Assembly: GCA_965366045.1 (NCBI GenBank)
Contig: CBDUDU010000001.1
Location: forward strand, 55,028-119,027
Length of the DNA stretch: 64,000 nt
Direction of reading: 5' to 3'
Source: Njordibacter sp965366045
GTDB taxonomy: Bacteria > Pseudomonadota > Gammaproteobacteria > Pseudomonadales > Balneatricaceae
Below are positions 41,183-49,906 of the stretch, one piece after another. Numbering within the stretch: the stretch's first letter is position 1; each line of letters begins with the position of its first letter. The translations under genes and the position numbers were made by a program. The notes under the pieces are model-generated. The model was not told the DNA's origin and did not search any database. It saw only the letters and a list, made by a program, of their open reading frames with translations.

Positions 41183-42967
41183 ATGAAAGCGATGAACTGG
41201 CAGCATGCATTGAGCGTCTTAGGCTTTATTGGCCTCATCTTGAGCAGTAATGCGCAGGCCATTGTTTTGGGCAACATCAAGGTCAATTCAACTCAATTGC
41301 AGCCATTACAGCTGCAGGTTGAGTTGGTAGAGCTGCAAGGAGTGCTACCTAACTCGATGACAGCAAAAGTAGCGGGTCCCGCTCAGTATGCAGCGGCGGG
41401 CCTTGTTTATCTCCCTTGGTTCTCATCCTTGGCCGTTAACCTTGTTAGTGTTGGTGCCGAGATTGTGTTGCAGGTTGATGGGTCTCAACCCGTTCAGCAG
41501 CCTGAGCTAGATTTAATCTTTGAAGTTGATTACTTAGGTGATCGATTGTTGGCTGAGTACTCGGTAATCTTGCCAGAGTTTGTGGCTGAGGCGCCGATAA
41601 CTAAAGTTACGGTAGCGACTATAACGCCGGTAGTGCAGCCGGTAGAGGAAGTAGCAGAACCTACGCTGCAACCATCAAAGCCAGTGCTAGAAGCACCAGA
41701 ACCTGCAACAGAGCCAACAAAACCTGAATTTATAACGGTGCGTCCAGGCCAGACCTTGTGGCGTATTGCTGTCAATAACACCCCGACTAACCGCAGTCCT
41801 TGGCAATCTTTGTTGGCATTTTATAACCTGAACCCCACCGCTTTTAAAGATGGCGATATCCATTATGTGATGGCGGGTCGTCAGCTCAAGCTGCCTACCC
41901 CTGAACAGGTTGAGGCACTCTCTGCGCGCCAGGCAAAAGCCCAATACGACGTGTTAGTCCCACCCAAAAAAAAGCCTGCGCCTCAACTTGTAGCTAAAGT
42001 CAGCACTGCGCTCTTGGACGAGGTTCAACAGAAAGTTGCATCTCAGCAACAACAGGTCACACAGCTCACCTCGCAATCTCAACAGTTAGCAGCGCAACTT
42101 GCCGAATTACAAAACGACAAGCAATCGGCGGTGCAAGCACAGCAGGTATTGCAGCAAGAAAATCAGAATTTAGCTCAAGGCCTTGCAGCCCAACAACAAG
42201 ACTTGATTGGCCTGAACCAACAACGCGCTAGCTTAGAAAATAATTTGCTCAGCTTGGACCAAAAGTTTGAAGCTACACAAGTGAGCCTCAATCAGGCCGA
42301 AGCTGAATTGCTACGGGTGCAGCAGTCTTTGTTACAATCTCAACAAGCGACTGGGTCGGTTGAGGCCGACAAGACCAGTGGCTTTGATCAGCAAAGCATC
42401 TACTCGATGATGGCTGTGTTGTTGATCCCTGTGCTGATGGTTTTAGGTCTCGTTTGGTGGCTTGTTAGCCGTGGCCGTGGATCAACTAAGCCCCATCCCA
42501 TAGAGCCCACCGTGGTTGAAAAAGCGCCCCTGTCTCTAGGCCCGCTAGCCGAATATGATAACAAGCCGAGCACCAAAGTAGCCGATTTGAAAACCAGCGC
42601 CTTACAAAAGCAGAGCATGCCCGAGCGCAGCTTTATTGAACAATTGTTACAAGAGCAGGATCTGGCCGAGCTTGATTCCGCGTCAAGGGAACGTGCTCAG
42701 CCAGCCGCCTTGGCGGATGATCAGGTGCATCTATCCAGAGACATAGAGGCGATGCTGAATCAGCGTCATCAACCTCAAGAAGCAGCTGATGAACCCGTGG
42801 ATTACTTGTCGTCAGAAGAAGACATGAATACTAAGTTAGACTTGGCACGTAGTTATCGCGACATGGGCCAAATTAGCGACGCCCAAGCGGTATTGGATCA
42901 GGTGCTTAAGTTCGGTAATACAGATCAACAAGCCCAAGCGACCTTGCTCTTGTCACGCCTAAAATGA
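41183..42967 (+). CDS. fimV: FimV/HubP-family polar protein
   Basis: A 594-aa inner-membrane polar organiser linked to type IV pili, flagella and chromosome-pole tethering. Layout: signal peptide (1-27), FimV N-terminal periplasmic domain (about 28-125), Pro/Glu-rich linker (about 140-180), LysM (about 183-240: FITVRPGQTLWRIAVN), Gln-rich coiled coil (about 275-385), TM (about 408-429: MMAVLLIPVLMVLGLVWWLV), and cytoplasmic acidic tail with the FimV C-terminal motif (KLDLARSYRDMGQISDAQAVLDQVL). It is shorter than Pseudomonas FimV (about 900 aa) because the acidic region is reduced. The stop overlaps truA by 4 bp. Confidence 0.9.
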   Translation: MKAMNWQHALSVLGFIGLILSSNAQAIVLGNIKVNSTQLQPLQLQVELVELQGVLPNSMTAKVAGPAQYAAAGLVYLPWFSSLAVNLVSVGAEIVLQVDGSQPVQQPELDLIFEVDYLGDRLLAEYSVILPEFVAEAPITKVTVATITPVVQPVEEVAEPTLQPSKPVLEAPEPATEPTKPEFITVRPGQTLWRIAVNNTPTNRSPWQSLLAFYNLNPTAFKDGDIHYVMAGRQLKLPTPEQVEALSARQAKAQYDVLVPPKKKPAPQLVAKVSTALLDEVQQKVASQQQQVTQLTSQSQQLAAQLAELQNDKQSAVQAQQVLQQENQNLAQGLAAQQQDLIGLNQQRASLENNLLSLDQKFEATQVSLNQAEAELLRVQQSLLQSQQATGSVEADKTSGFDQQSIYSMMAVLLIPVLMVLGLVWWLVSRGRGSTKPHPIEPTVVEKAPLSLGPLAEYDNKPSTKVADLKTSALQKQSMPERSFIEQLLQEQDLAELDSASRERAQPAALADDQVHLSRDIEAMLNQRHQPQEAADEPVDYLSSEEDMNTKLDLARSYRDMGQISDAQAVLDQVLKFGNTDQQAQATLLLSRLK

Positions 42968-43815
42968 GTGCCAACTTTAGCCCTGATCCTTCAGAAATGT
43001 TGCCAGAGGGTCATCATCGTGTGGCGTTAGGGGTGGCGTACAACGGTCGCCACTATCACGGCTGGCAACGCCAGCCTCATGGCCACATAAGTGTGCAGGA
43101 AAAGCTTGAAGATGCCCTCACTAAGGTTGCCGATCAGCCTATTAAAGTGATGTGCGCTGGCCGTACTGACTCTGGTGTACATGCGAGTGCCCAAGTGGTG
43201 CATTTTGATACCTCCGCAATTAGGCCGTTGCGAGCATGGACCCATGGCGGCAATATGAATTTGCCAGACGATATTGCCATCCAGTGGGCGCATCCTGTGT
43301 CTGTGGATTTTCATGCCCGCTTTAGCGCTACCGCTCGTCGCTACCGTTATGTGATTTATAATCACCCCATGCGCCCGGCTTTGATGGACAAAGAAGTGAG
43401 TTGGAATTATCGCCCATTAGACGTAGAGGCCATGCAGCAAGCGGCAAACCATCTAGTGGGCAAACATGATTTTAGTTCGTTTAGGGCGGCGGCTTGTCAG
43501 GCGAATACGCCAGTGCGTACCATACACCATCTGGAGGTGATCAAGGCCGGTGACTATATCGTCTTGGATGTGCGAGCCAACGCCTTTTTGCATCATATGA
43601 TTCGTAATTTGGCAGGTTTGTTGATGAAGGTCGGGGCGGGTGATGCACCTTCAGGCTGGGCCCTAGAAGTGCTAACTGCAAAAGACCGTAGGGCTAGTGC
43701 AGCTACGGCACCACCTTATGGGTTGTACTTCGTCAATGCCGAATACGATACCGTGTTTGGACTACCTGAGCAGCTAATGGGGCCGCATTTTTTATCGCCT
43801 TGGATGAATCCTTAA
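42964..43815 (+). CDS. truA: tRNA pseudouridine(38-40) synthase
   Basis: TruA modifies the anticodon stem-loop. The 283-aa protein shows RVALGVAYNGRHYHGWQRQ, the catalytic Asp in MCAGRTDSGVHASAQVVHFD, FSATARRYRYVIYN, KHDFSSFRAAACQA and FLHHMIRNLAGLLMKVG. It overlaps fimV by 4 bp, a typical arrangement. Confidence 0.96.
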   Translation: MSANFSPDPSEMLPEGHHRVALGVAYNGRHYHGWQRQPHGHISVQEKLEDALTKVADQPIKVMCAGRTDSGVHASAQVVHFDTSAIRPLRAWTHGGNMNLPDDIAIQWAHPVSVDFHARFSATARRYRYVIYNHPMRPALMDKEVSWNYRPLDVEAMQQAANHLVGKHDFSSFRAAACQANTPVRTIHHLEVIKAGDYIVLDVRANAFLHHMIRNLAGLLMKVGAGDAPSGWALEVLTAKDRRASAATAPPYGLYFVNAEYDTVFGLPEQLMGPHFLSPWMNP

Positions 43816-43900
43816 TGAGTCGCAAAATTGGCGCACAACTCGTCACTTATCTGCTACCATTAGCCCCGTAAACTCAACTATTTATAGTCAGTGACTTACT

Positions 43901-44536
43901 GTGATTCAACCTAGAGTAAAAATTTGTGGTCTACGCAATGCAGAAGACGCAGTTCATGCTGCTCGTTGTGGTGCCGATGCAATTGGGTTAGTGTTTTATC
44001 AGCCTAGCCCCCGTTCTGTTACGCCCGAAGAAGCCGTTCAAATCACCTCAAAGTTACCGCCGTTTATTACTAGCGTTGGTTTATTCGTCAATGCCAGTGT
44101 TGCCGATATCGACCAAATATTGTCCGTAGTGCCGTTAACGTTATTACAGTTTCATGGCCACGAGTCGCCTGAGTTTTGTAATCAATTCCAATTGCCATGG
44201 ATTAAAGCAGTGCGTATGCGTGATGACGTCGACCTGCACCAACAAAGAGCACTGTATAGTGGCGCCCAAGGCCTATTGTTAGACGCCTATAAAAAAGGTG
44301 TTCCTGGTGGCACCGGTGATCAATTCGATTGGTATCGTATCCCTGCTGATTTGTCCAGCGAGGTGGTCTTAGCTGGTGGTATTGACGCGACCAACGTACA
44401 GCGCGCTATCAATCAAGTTAATCCATGGGCAATTGATGTCAGCGGTGGTGTCGAAAGCCACAAAGGTGTTAAAGATCGTGCTAGAATCAGCGCCTTTATG
44501 CAACACGCTAAACCCTATTTGACCCATAACCAATAA
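43901..44536 (+). CDS. trpF: Phosphoribosylanthranilate isomerase
   Basis: Third tryptophan-pathway step (211 aa, standalone TIM barrel). Motifs: VKICGLRNAEDAVHAARCGADAIGLVFYQPSPRSV, FVNASVADI, LLQFHGHESPEFC, LLLDAYKKGVPGGTG, VVLAGGID and AIDVSGGVESHKGVKD. The start is a GTG at 43901. trpB follows after 13 bp. Confidence 0.96.
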   Translation: MIQPRVKICGLRNAEDAVHAARCGADAIGLVFYQPSPRSVTPEEAVQITSKLPPFITSVGLFVNASVADIDQILSVVPLTLLQFHGHESPEFCNQFQLPWIKAVRMRDDVDLHQQRALYSGAQGLLLDAYKKGVPGGTGDQFDWYRIPADLSSEVVLAGGIDATNVQRAINQVNPWAIDVSGGVESHKGVKDRARISAFMQHAKPYLTHNQ

Positions 44537-44549
44537 TAAGGAACCTCTA

Positions 44550-45752
44550 GTGACTGAACCAGCAGCATTGCCAGACGCCGAAGGCCATTTTGGCCCGTAC
44601 GGTGGCCGTTTTGTATCCGAAACTCTGTTCGCCGCCCTTGACGAACTGCGTGATACCTACGAGCAACTATGGCAAAGTCCTGAGTTTCAAGCTGAGTTTG
44701 ATTTGGATATGGCGCACTATGTAGGCCGTCCTTCGCCTTTGTACCATGCCAAACGCCTGTCAGAAACGTACGGCGGGGCACAAATTTACTTAAAGCGTGA
44801 AGACTTAAACCACACCGGTGCGCACAAAATAAACAACACCATTGGTCAAGCCTTGTTAGCTAAACACATGGGTAAGCCACGTATCATTGCCGAAACGGGC
44901 GCCGGTCAGCATGGTGTTGCCAGTGCCACGGTGGCCGCACGTTTAGGCTTGGAATGTGTGGTTTACATGGGTGTGAAAGATATTCGTCGACAAGCACTTA
45001 ACGTTTATCGTATGAAATTGCTCGGCGCAACCGTCATTGGTGTTGATTCAGGCACTAAAACCCTAAAAGACGCGATGAACGAAGCTATGCGTGATTGGGT
45101 TACTAACGTAGATAATACCTATTACATTATCGGCACAGCAGCCGGACCACACCCGTACCCTAAGTTAGTGCGAGACTTCCAAAGCATTATAGGCCGTGAA
45201 GCACGCCGCCAAAGCTTGGAGCAAGCTGGTAAGTTACCAGACGTAGTAGTGGCTTGTGTAGGCGGCGGTTCTAACGCCATTGGTATTTTCCACCCGTTTC
45301 TTGACGACAAAGACGTTCGCTTAATCGGCGTAGAAGCAGGAGGGCACGGGGTCGATTCAGGCCAGCATGCTGCTCCCTTGTCAGTGGGTACACCTGGTGT
45401 ATTGCACGGCAACCGTACCTATCTTATGAGTGATGAAAACGGCCAAATCCAAGATCCATATTCTATCTCCGCTGGCCTAGATTACCCCGGTGTGGGTCCA
45501 GAACATTCCTATTTGAAGGACATTGGTCGTGCCGAATATACAGCCGCAACCGATGAAGAAGCACTGCACTCGTTCCGCGAGCTCACCCTACTAGAAGGCA
45601 TTATGCCAGCCCTAGAGTCAAGCCATGCTGTAGCTCATGGCTGCAAGTTGGCTGCTACTATGGCTAAAGACCAGATGGTGGTGATTAACCTCTCGGGTCG
45701 TGGCGATAAAGACATCCATACCGTCGCTGATATCGACGGCATCGAATTTTAA
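44550..45752 (+). CDS. trpB: Tryptophan synthase beta subunit
   Basis: PLP enzyme joining indole and serine (400 aa). Motifs: GPYGGRFVSETLFAALDEL, LKREDLNHTGAHKINNTIGQALLA with the PLP lysine, AETGAGQHGVASAT, CVGGGSNAIGIF and NLSGRGDKDIHTV. The start is GTG 44550 behind AAGGA. Followed by trpA after 11 bp. Confidence 0.97.
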   Translation: MTEPAALPDAEGHFGPYGGRFVSETLFAALDELRDTYEQLWQSPEFQAEFDLDMAHYVGRPSPLYHAKRLSETYGGAQIYLKREDLNHTGAHKINNTIGQALLAKHMGKPRIIAETGAGQHGVASATVAARLGLECVVYMGVKDIRRQALNVYRMKLLGATVIGVDSGTKTLKDAMNEAMRDWVTNVDNTYYIIGTAAGPHPYPKLVRDFQSIIGREARRQSLEQAGKLPDVVVACVGGGSNAIGIFHPFLDDKDVRLIGVEAGGHGVDSGQHAAPLSVGTPGVLHGNRTYLMSDENGQIQDPYSISAGLDYPGVGPEHSYLKDIGRAEYTAATDEEALHSFRELTLLEGIMPALESSHAVAHGCKLAATMAKDQMVVINLSGRGDKDIHTVADIDGIEF

Positions 45753-45763
45753 GGAAATAGATC

Positions 45764-46567
45764 ATGAGTCGTATTGCAGCTTGCTTTGCAGCACTTAAGA
45801 CCCAAGGTCGTCAGGCCTTGATCCCGTATGTCACCGCAGGTGACCCTAACCCAAACGTTACCGTTGGTCTGATGCATCAAATGGTCATCGCTGGCGCCGA
45901 TGTGATTGAGCTGGGCATTCCATTCTCTGACCCCATGGCAGACGGCCCGGTAATCCAACTGGCCTGTGAGCGAGCTTTGGCTCACAACACGTCTTTGACC
46001 ATGATCTTAGCCATGGTGGCGGAGTTTAGACAGCAAAACAACACTACCCCGGTAGTCCTTATGGGCTATCTGAATACGGTTGAACGTATGGGCTATGAGG
46101 TGTTTGTAGCTAAGGCTCAAGCGGCCGGTCTAGATGGTGTGCTGATGGTAGACCTGCCGCCAGAAGAAGGGCATGACTTTACTCAATCACTGGCTCAAGC
46201 AGGTCTAGACGCGATATTTCTTATTGCCCCAACCACGACTGAGGAGCGGATAAAGAAAATCTGCGCAGTAGGTAGTGGTTACCTGTATTATGTGTCTTTA
46301 AAGGGCGTGACGGGTTCGGCCAAGATTGATATCGATGCGGTAGCGCAAAAGTTGGCGCTAGTGAAACAACATACCCAGCTGCCGTTAGGCGTTGGTTTTG
46401 GTATACGTGATGCTGAGTCGGCAGCACGGGTAGCAAAAGTAGCCGACGGGGTCGTGGTTGGTAGTGTTTTGGTTAATGCCATGGGCGATAACCAAGATGT
46501 ACCAGCAAACGGCTGCGCTCAGGTGGTAGCAACATTAACGGCAATGCGTCAGGCCATGGACGCATAG
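45764..46567 (+). CDS. trpA: Tryptophan synthase alpha subunit
   Basis: Releases indole from indole-3-glycerol phosphate (267 aa). Catalytic Glu in VIELGIPFSDPMADGPVIQLA and Asp in GLDGVLMVDLPPEEG; YLYYVSLKGVTGS and PLGVGFGIRDAESAA complete the family pattern. trpFBA form a unit before accD; trpE, D and C are elsewhere. Confidence 0.97.
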   Translation: MSRIAACFAALKTQGRQALIPYVTAGDPNPNVTVGLMHQMVIAGADVIELGIPFSDPMADGPVIQLACERALAHNTSLTMILAMVAEFRQQNNTTPVVLMGYLNTVERMGYEVFVAKAQAAGLDGVLMVDLPPEEGHDFTQSLAQAGLDAIFLIAPTTTEERIKKICAVGSGYLYYVSLKGVTGSAKIDIDAVAQKLALVKQHTQLPLGVGFGIRDAESAARVAKVADGVVVGSVLVNAMGDNQDVPANGCAQVVATLTAMRQAMDA

Positions 46568-46612
46568 ACCTAACAAAACATTGATCGTGACAGAACCACG
46601 GTGGGAGAAACC

Positions 46613-47497
46613 ATGAGTAGCTGGTTAGACAAAATTGTACCTGCAGGTATTTTAACCAATTTAGGCACTAAAGATCGGCGTAGTAATGTACCCGAAGGCG
46701 TTTGGAAAAAATGCCCTAAGTGTGCTGCGGCGTTATATAAGCCTGAATTGGAAAAGAACTTGGAAGTGTGCACTAAGTGTGAACACCACATGCGTGTACC
46801 CGCTCGTGACCGGTTAACCATGTTCCTTGATGCCAATAGCCAGACCGAAATTGCGGCAGAAGTAGAACCCGTTGACAAGCTTAAGTTTAAAGACATTAAG
46901 AAGTACAAAGACCGACTCGCTGCTGCGCAAAAAGCCACAGAAGAAAAAGACGCCCTAGTTGCCATGAAAGGCGAACTAATGGGGTTAGATGTGGTTGCCG
47001 TGGCTTTTGAGTTTAACTTTTTAGGTGGTTCTATGGGCGCCGTGGTGGGAGAACGTTTTGTACGTGCGGCCAAAGTCAGTATGGAACACGGGTTACCATT
47101 TGTATGTTTCTCTGCTTCCGGTGGTGCACGTATGCAAGAAGCCTTGACCTCATTATTTCAAATGGCCAAAACCAGTGCCGCATTGGAAAAGCTTAAGCAG
47201 CAAGGTGTGCCTTATATTTCGGTGCTAACTGATCCAGTCTATGGTGGCGTGTCTGCCAGTTTGGCAATGTTGGGTGATGTGAATATTGCAGAACCTGGTG
47301 CGCGTATGGGTTTTGCTGGCCCTCGTGTTATTGAGCAAACGGTGCGTGAAACCTTACCTGAAGGCTTCCAAAAAAGTGAGTTTTTACTCGACCATGGGGC
47401 CATTGATATGATTGTAAATCGCCATCAAATGCGGGCTACAGTGTGCCGCATATTGAGTGCAATGACACAGCAGCCTGCACCCGTTTCAGAAGCCTAA
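46613..47497 (+). CDS. accD: Acetyl-CoA carboxylase carboxyltransferase beta subunit
   Basis: Committed step of fatty-acid synthesis, with AccA. The 294-aa protein has a zinc ribbon (CPKC, then CTKC 15 residues later; about 34-57), and the crotonase-like core with FLGGSMGAVVGERFVRAA, FSASGGARMQEALTSLFQMAKTSAAL and DPVYGGVSASLAMLGD. I start at ATG 46613 (MSSWLDKIVP), behind GGGAG, rather than GTG 46601. Confidence 0.96.
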   Translation: MSSWLDKIVPAGILTNLGTKDRRSNVPEGVWKKCPKCAAALYKPELEKNLEVCTKCEHHMRVPARDRLTMFLDANSQTEIAAEVEPVDKLKFKDIKKYKDRLAAAQKATEEKDALVAMKGELMGLDVVAVAFEFNFLGGSMGAVVGERFVRAAKVSMEHGLPFVCFSASGGARMQEALTSLFQMAKTSAALEKLKQQGVPYISVLTDPVYGGVSASLAMLGDVNIAEPGARMGFAGPRVIEQTVRETLPEGFQKSEFLLDHGAIDMIVNRHQMRATVCRILSAMTQQPAPVSEA

Positions 47498-47523
47498 ATT
47501 AGCATAAGCGAAGCCTACTTTCG

Positions 47524-48798
47524 ATGTCATACAAGTTAGCCTTTAACCAAGCCAGTGAATGGCTAGCTTGGTTAGAACAACAACATCCCAGTCATGAAAT
47601 TGATATGGGGTTGGCGCGTATTGGCGTTGTTGCCAAACGATTGCTAGCCGACGTACCCATTGCTAAACAAGTGATCACGGTTGCTGGTACCAACGGCAAA
47701 GGCTCCAGTGTGGCCTTTTTAGCATCAATCATGCAGCAGGCTGGGTTAACATACGCAACCCTTACATCACCTCATTTTGTGCGTTTTAATGAACGTATTC
47801 AACTCCATGGCGAGGCCGTTTCTGATGACGCTTTATGTGGCAGTTTTGAGCGCGTCAACCAAGCTCGCTATGATGCCGAAGGGGTTGCTACGGCACTTAC
47901 TTATTTTGAATTTAATGCCTTACTCGCATTTGATTTAATGCAGCGCGCCAACCTTGACGTTGCTATTTTGGAAATTGGTTTGGGTGGCCGTTTAGATGCT
48001 GTCAACCTCATTGATGCGGATGTTGCCGTTGTTACCAGCATATCCGTAGACCATGTAGATTGGTTGGGTAATAACATTGACCTTATTGGCCGCGAAAAGG
48101 CCGGTGTGTATAGGGCTGGCAAGCCTGCCATCGTTGGCGCTGTAGACTGTCCCAGTTCAGTGGCCGATTACGCCCATGAAATCGGTGCACAGTGTTTACA
48201 AAATGGCGTAGATTTTAAGCTTGAAGCCAACCAATGGAGTAATACTGCTGGTTTAACTATGATCTTGCCTAAGGTCAGCCTGCCACCCATGAACGTGGCA
48301 GCCGCGGTGCAAGCTGTGGTGAGCCTGAGTTTCGAAATAGAGGCCGCAGACATTGCGAAAGGTTTGGCTGACGCACGGCTCATGGGCCGGTTTCAGCGCC
48401 TAGAGTGGCAGGGTAAGCAAGTTATTTTAGACGTAGCCCATAACCCACAGGCAGCACAAAACTTGGCTCTCGAGCTGGCTGATGAACACTGCGACGGACA
48501 AACCATTGCGGTATTGGCCATGTTAGGTGACAAAGACTACCCACAAGTGATCAATGCCTTAAGTGGTAGCTTTGACCGGTGGATGTTGGCCACCAGTGAG
48601 GGTCCACGAGGGTTGTTGAGCAGTGAATTGGGCCAGCAGTTAAGCCTTAATGCTGTGACTGACGCTCAGTTCGATACCTTTAACACCCCAACCGAAGCCT
48701 TTGTTGCGGCTATTGCTGAGGCTGCCCCTGCGGACCGGGTTATTGTTTTTGGTTCGTTTGTAACGGTTGGTGAAGTGTTAGCATTGGTCGAAGGTTAA
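47524..48798 (+). CDS. folC: Bifunctional folylpolyglutamate/dihydrofolate synthase
   Basis: Adds glutamate to dihydropteroate and folates (424 aa). P-loop VAGTNGKGSSVAFLASIM, TSPHFVRFNERIQLHG, EIGLGGRLDAVNLIDADVAVVTSISVDHVDWLG and DVAHNPQAAQNLA with AMLGDKDY are the family hallmarks. Confidence 0.95.
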   Translation: MSYKLAFNQASEWLAWLEQQHPSHEIDMGLARIGVVAKRLLADVPIAKQVITVAGTNGKGSSVAFLASIMQQAGLTYATLTSPHFVRFNERIQLHGEAVSDDALCGSFERVNQARYDAEGVATALTYFEFNALLAFDLMQRANLDVAILEIGLGGRLDAVNLIDADVAVVTSISVDHVDWLGNNIDLIGREKAGVYRAGKPAIVGAVDCPSSVADYAHEIGAQCLQNGVDFKLEANQWSNTAGLTMILPKVSLPPMNVAAAVQAVVSLSFEIEAADIAKGLADARLMGRFQRLEWQGKQVILDVAHNPQAAQNLALELADEHCDGQTIAVLAMLGDKDYPQVINALSGSFDRWMLATSEGPRGLLSSELGQQLSLNAVTDAQFDTFNTPTEAFVAAIAEAAPADRVIVFGSFVTVGEVLALVEG

Positions 48799-48813
48799 TC
48801 AAGGACGCTCAAA

Positions 48814-49344
48814 ATGGAGGCTCAAGTGAAACATCGTATTGTGGGCAGTTTAGTGTTAATTAGTTTGGCTGTTATTATCTTGCCGTTTTGGTTGGATGGC
48901 GAAGGCTTGCAAGAATACCAAAACCAAAATACTGTCACGCCAGAGCCGCAAGTGATTGAACTGGCCGTGATCGAAACGGTGGACCCGAGTGACACCAGCG
49001 TGATTGAGTTAAGCCCCATTGAATCGGTGGTTGAACCAATCGACACGCCCCAAGTTGAAGCCGTTGCTAAGCCTAGCAACACGAGCTTGCTTAATGCCCA
49101 GGGCCTGCCGAATGGTTGGTTAGTGCAGCTAGGTAGTTTTGGTAATGAGGGTAACGCGACCAGGCTGACGGAAAAATTAATAAAAGCTGGCTTCAATACC
49201 CATATGGTGCCTAAGGCCAACGTGTTTAAAGTATTGGTTGGGCCCGAATTGGATCGCAGTGAAGCACAAGCCTTACAAGTGAAGCTCAAGAGCCAGTTTA
49301 AAATGACAGGCATAGTAATTCGTTATGAAATTAATAAACCCTAA
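48814..49344 (+). CDS. dedD: SPOR-domain protein (DedD-like)
   Basis: A 176-aa division-site protein: one N-terminal TM (HRIVGSLVLISLAVIILPFWL, about 6-26), a Pro/Glu/Val-rich periplasmic linker (about 40-90) and a C-terminal SPOR domain (about 95-172: GWLVQLGSFGNEGNATRLTEKLIKAGF), which binds denuded glycan strands at the septum. The folC-dedD-cvpA-purF order is conserved in gammaproteobacteria. Confidence 0.9.
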   Translation: MEAQVKHRIVGSLVLISLAVIILPFWLDGEGLQEYQNQNTVTPEPQVIELAVIETVDPSDTSVIELSPIESVVEPIDTPQVEAVAKPSNTSLLNAQGLPNGWLVQLGSFGNEGNATRLTEKLIKAGFNTHMVPKANVFKVLVGPELDRSEAQALQVKLKSQFKMTGIVIRYEINKP

Positions 49345-49372
49345 CTTGATTGCCGTGTAATCTAGGTTGTAT

Positions 49373-49885
49373 ATGGAAAGTCTTAATGTATTTGACTGGA
49401 TCTTAGTGGCTATTATAGCCATTTCCAGTGTCTTTGGCCTGTTACGGGGGTTCGTTAAAGAACTCCTGTCTTTGGCCAGCTGGGTGGCTGCATTTTTTGT
49501 TGCACGTTTATTTTCTTTCAAATTGAGCAACCTTATGGTCGATTGGATCGACCAGCCCCAGTTTCGAATCATAGCGGCCTTTGCCGTGTTATTTGCCGTC
49601 ACCTTAGTGGTGGGCGCGTTAGTTAATAACGTCTTCTCTCGGTTGGTGTCTGCCACCGGTTTGTCGGGTACTGACCGTTTGTTCGGTATGGTGTTTGGCA
49701 TTGTTCGAGGAGGCTTATTAGCTATCGTGATTGTCTCACTGTTATCGTTAACTCCAGTCAGTAACGATCAGTGGTGGCAAAATTCCCTTATTATTCCTCA
49801 CTTTATCTTAGTTGATGAGTGGTCTTATAAAGTATCCAGCAGTGCAACCGACGTGCTGGATATGTTACAACCGACACTGTTTTAG
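49373..49885 (+). CDS. cvpA: CvpA family membrane protein
   Basis: A 170-aa inner-membrane protein with four hydrophobic segments. Family start VFDWILVAIIAISSVFGLLRGFVKELLSLASWVAAFFVA and GTDRLFGMVFGIVRGGLLAIV are diagnostic. Linked to colicin V production and envelope homeostasis. I prefer ATG 49373 over TTG 49367. It precedes purF by 21 bp. Confidence 0.93.
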   Translation: MESLNVFDWILVAIIAISSVFGLLRGFVKELLSLASWVAAFFVARLFSFKLSNLMVDWIDQPQFRIIAAFAVLFAVTLVVGALVNNVFSRLVSATGLSGTDRLFGMVFGIVRGGLLAIVIVSLLSLTPVSNDQWWQNSLIIPHFILVDEWSYKVSSSATDVLDMLQPTLF

Positions 49886-49906
49886 TGTTGCATTGAGGAG
49901 CTAGGC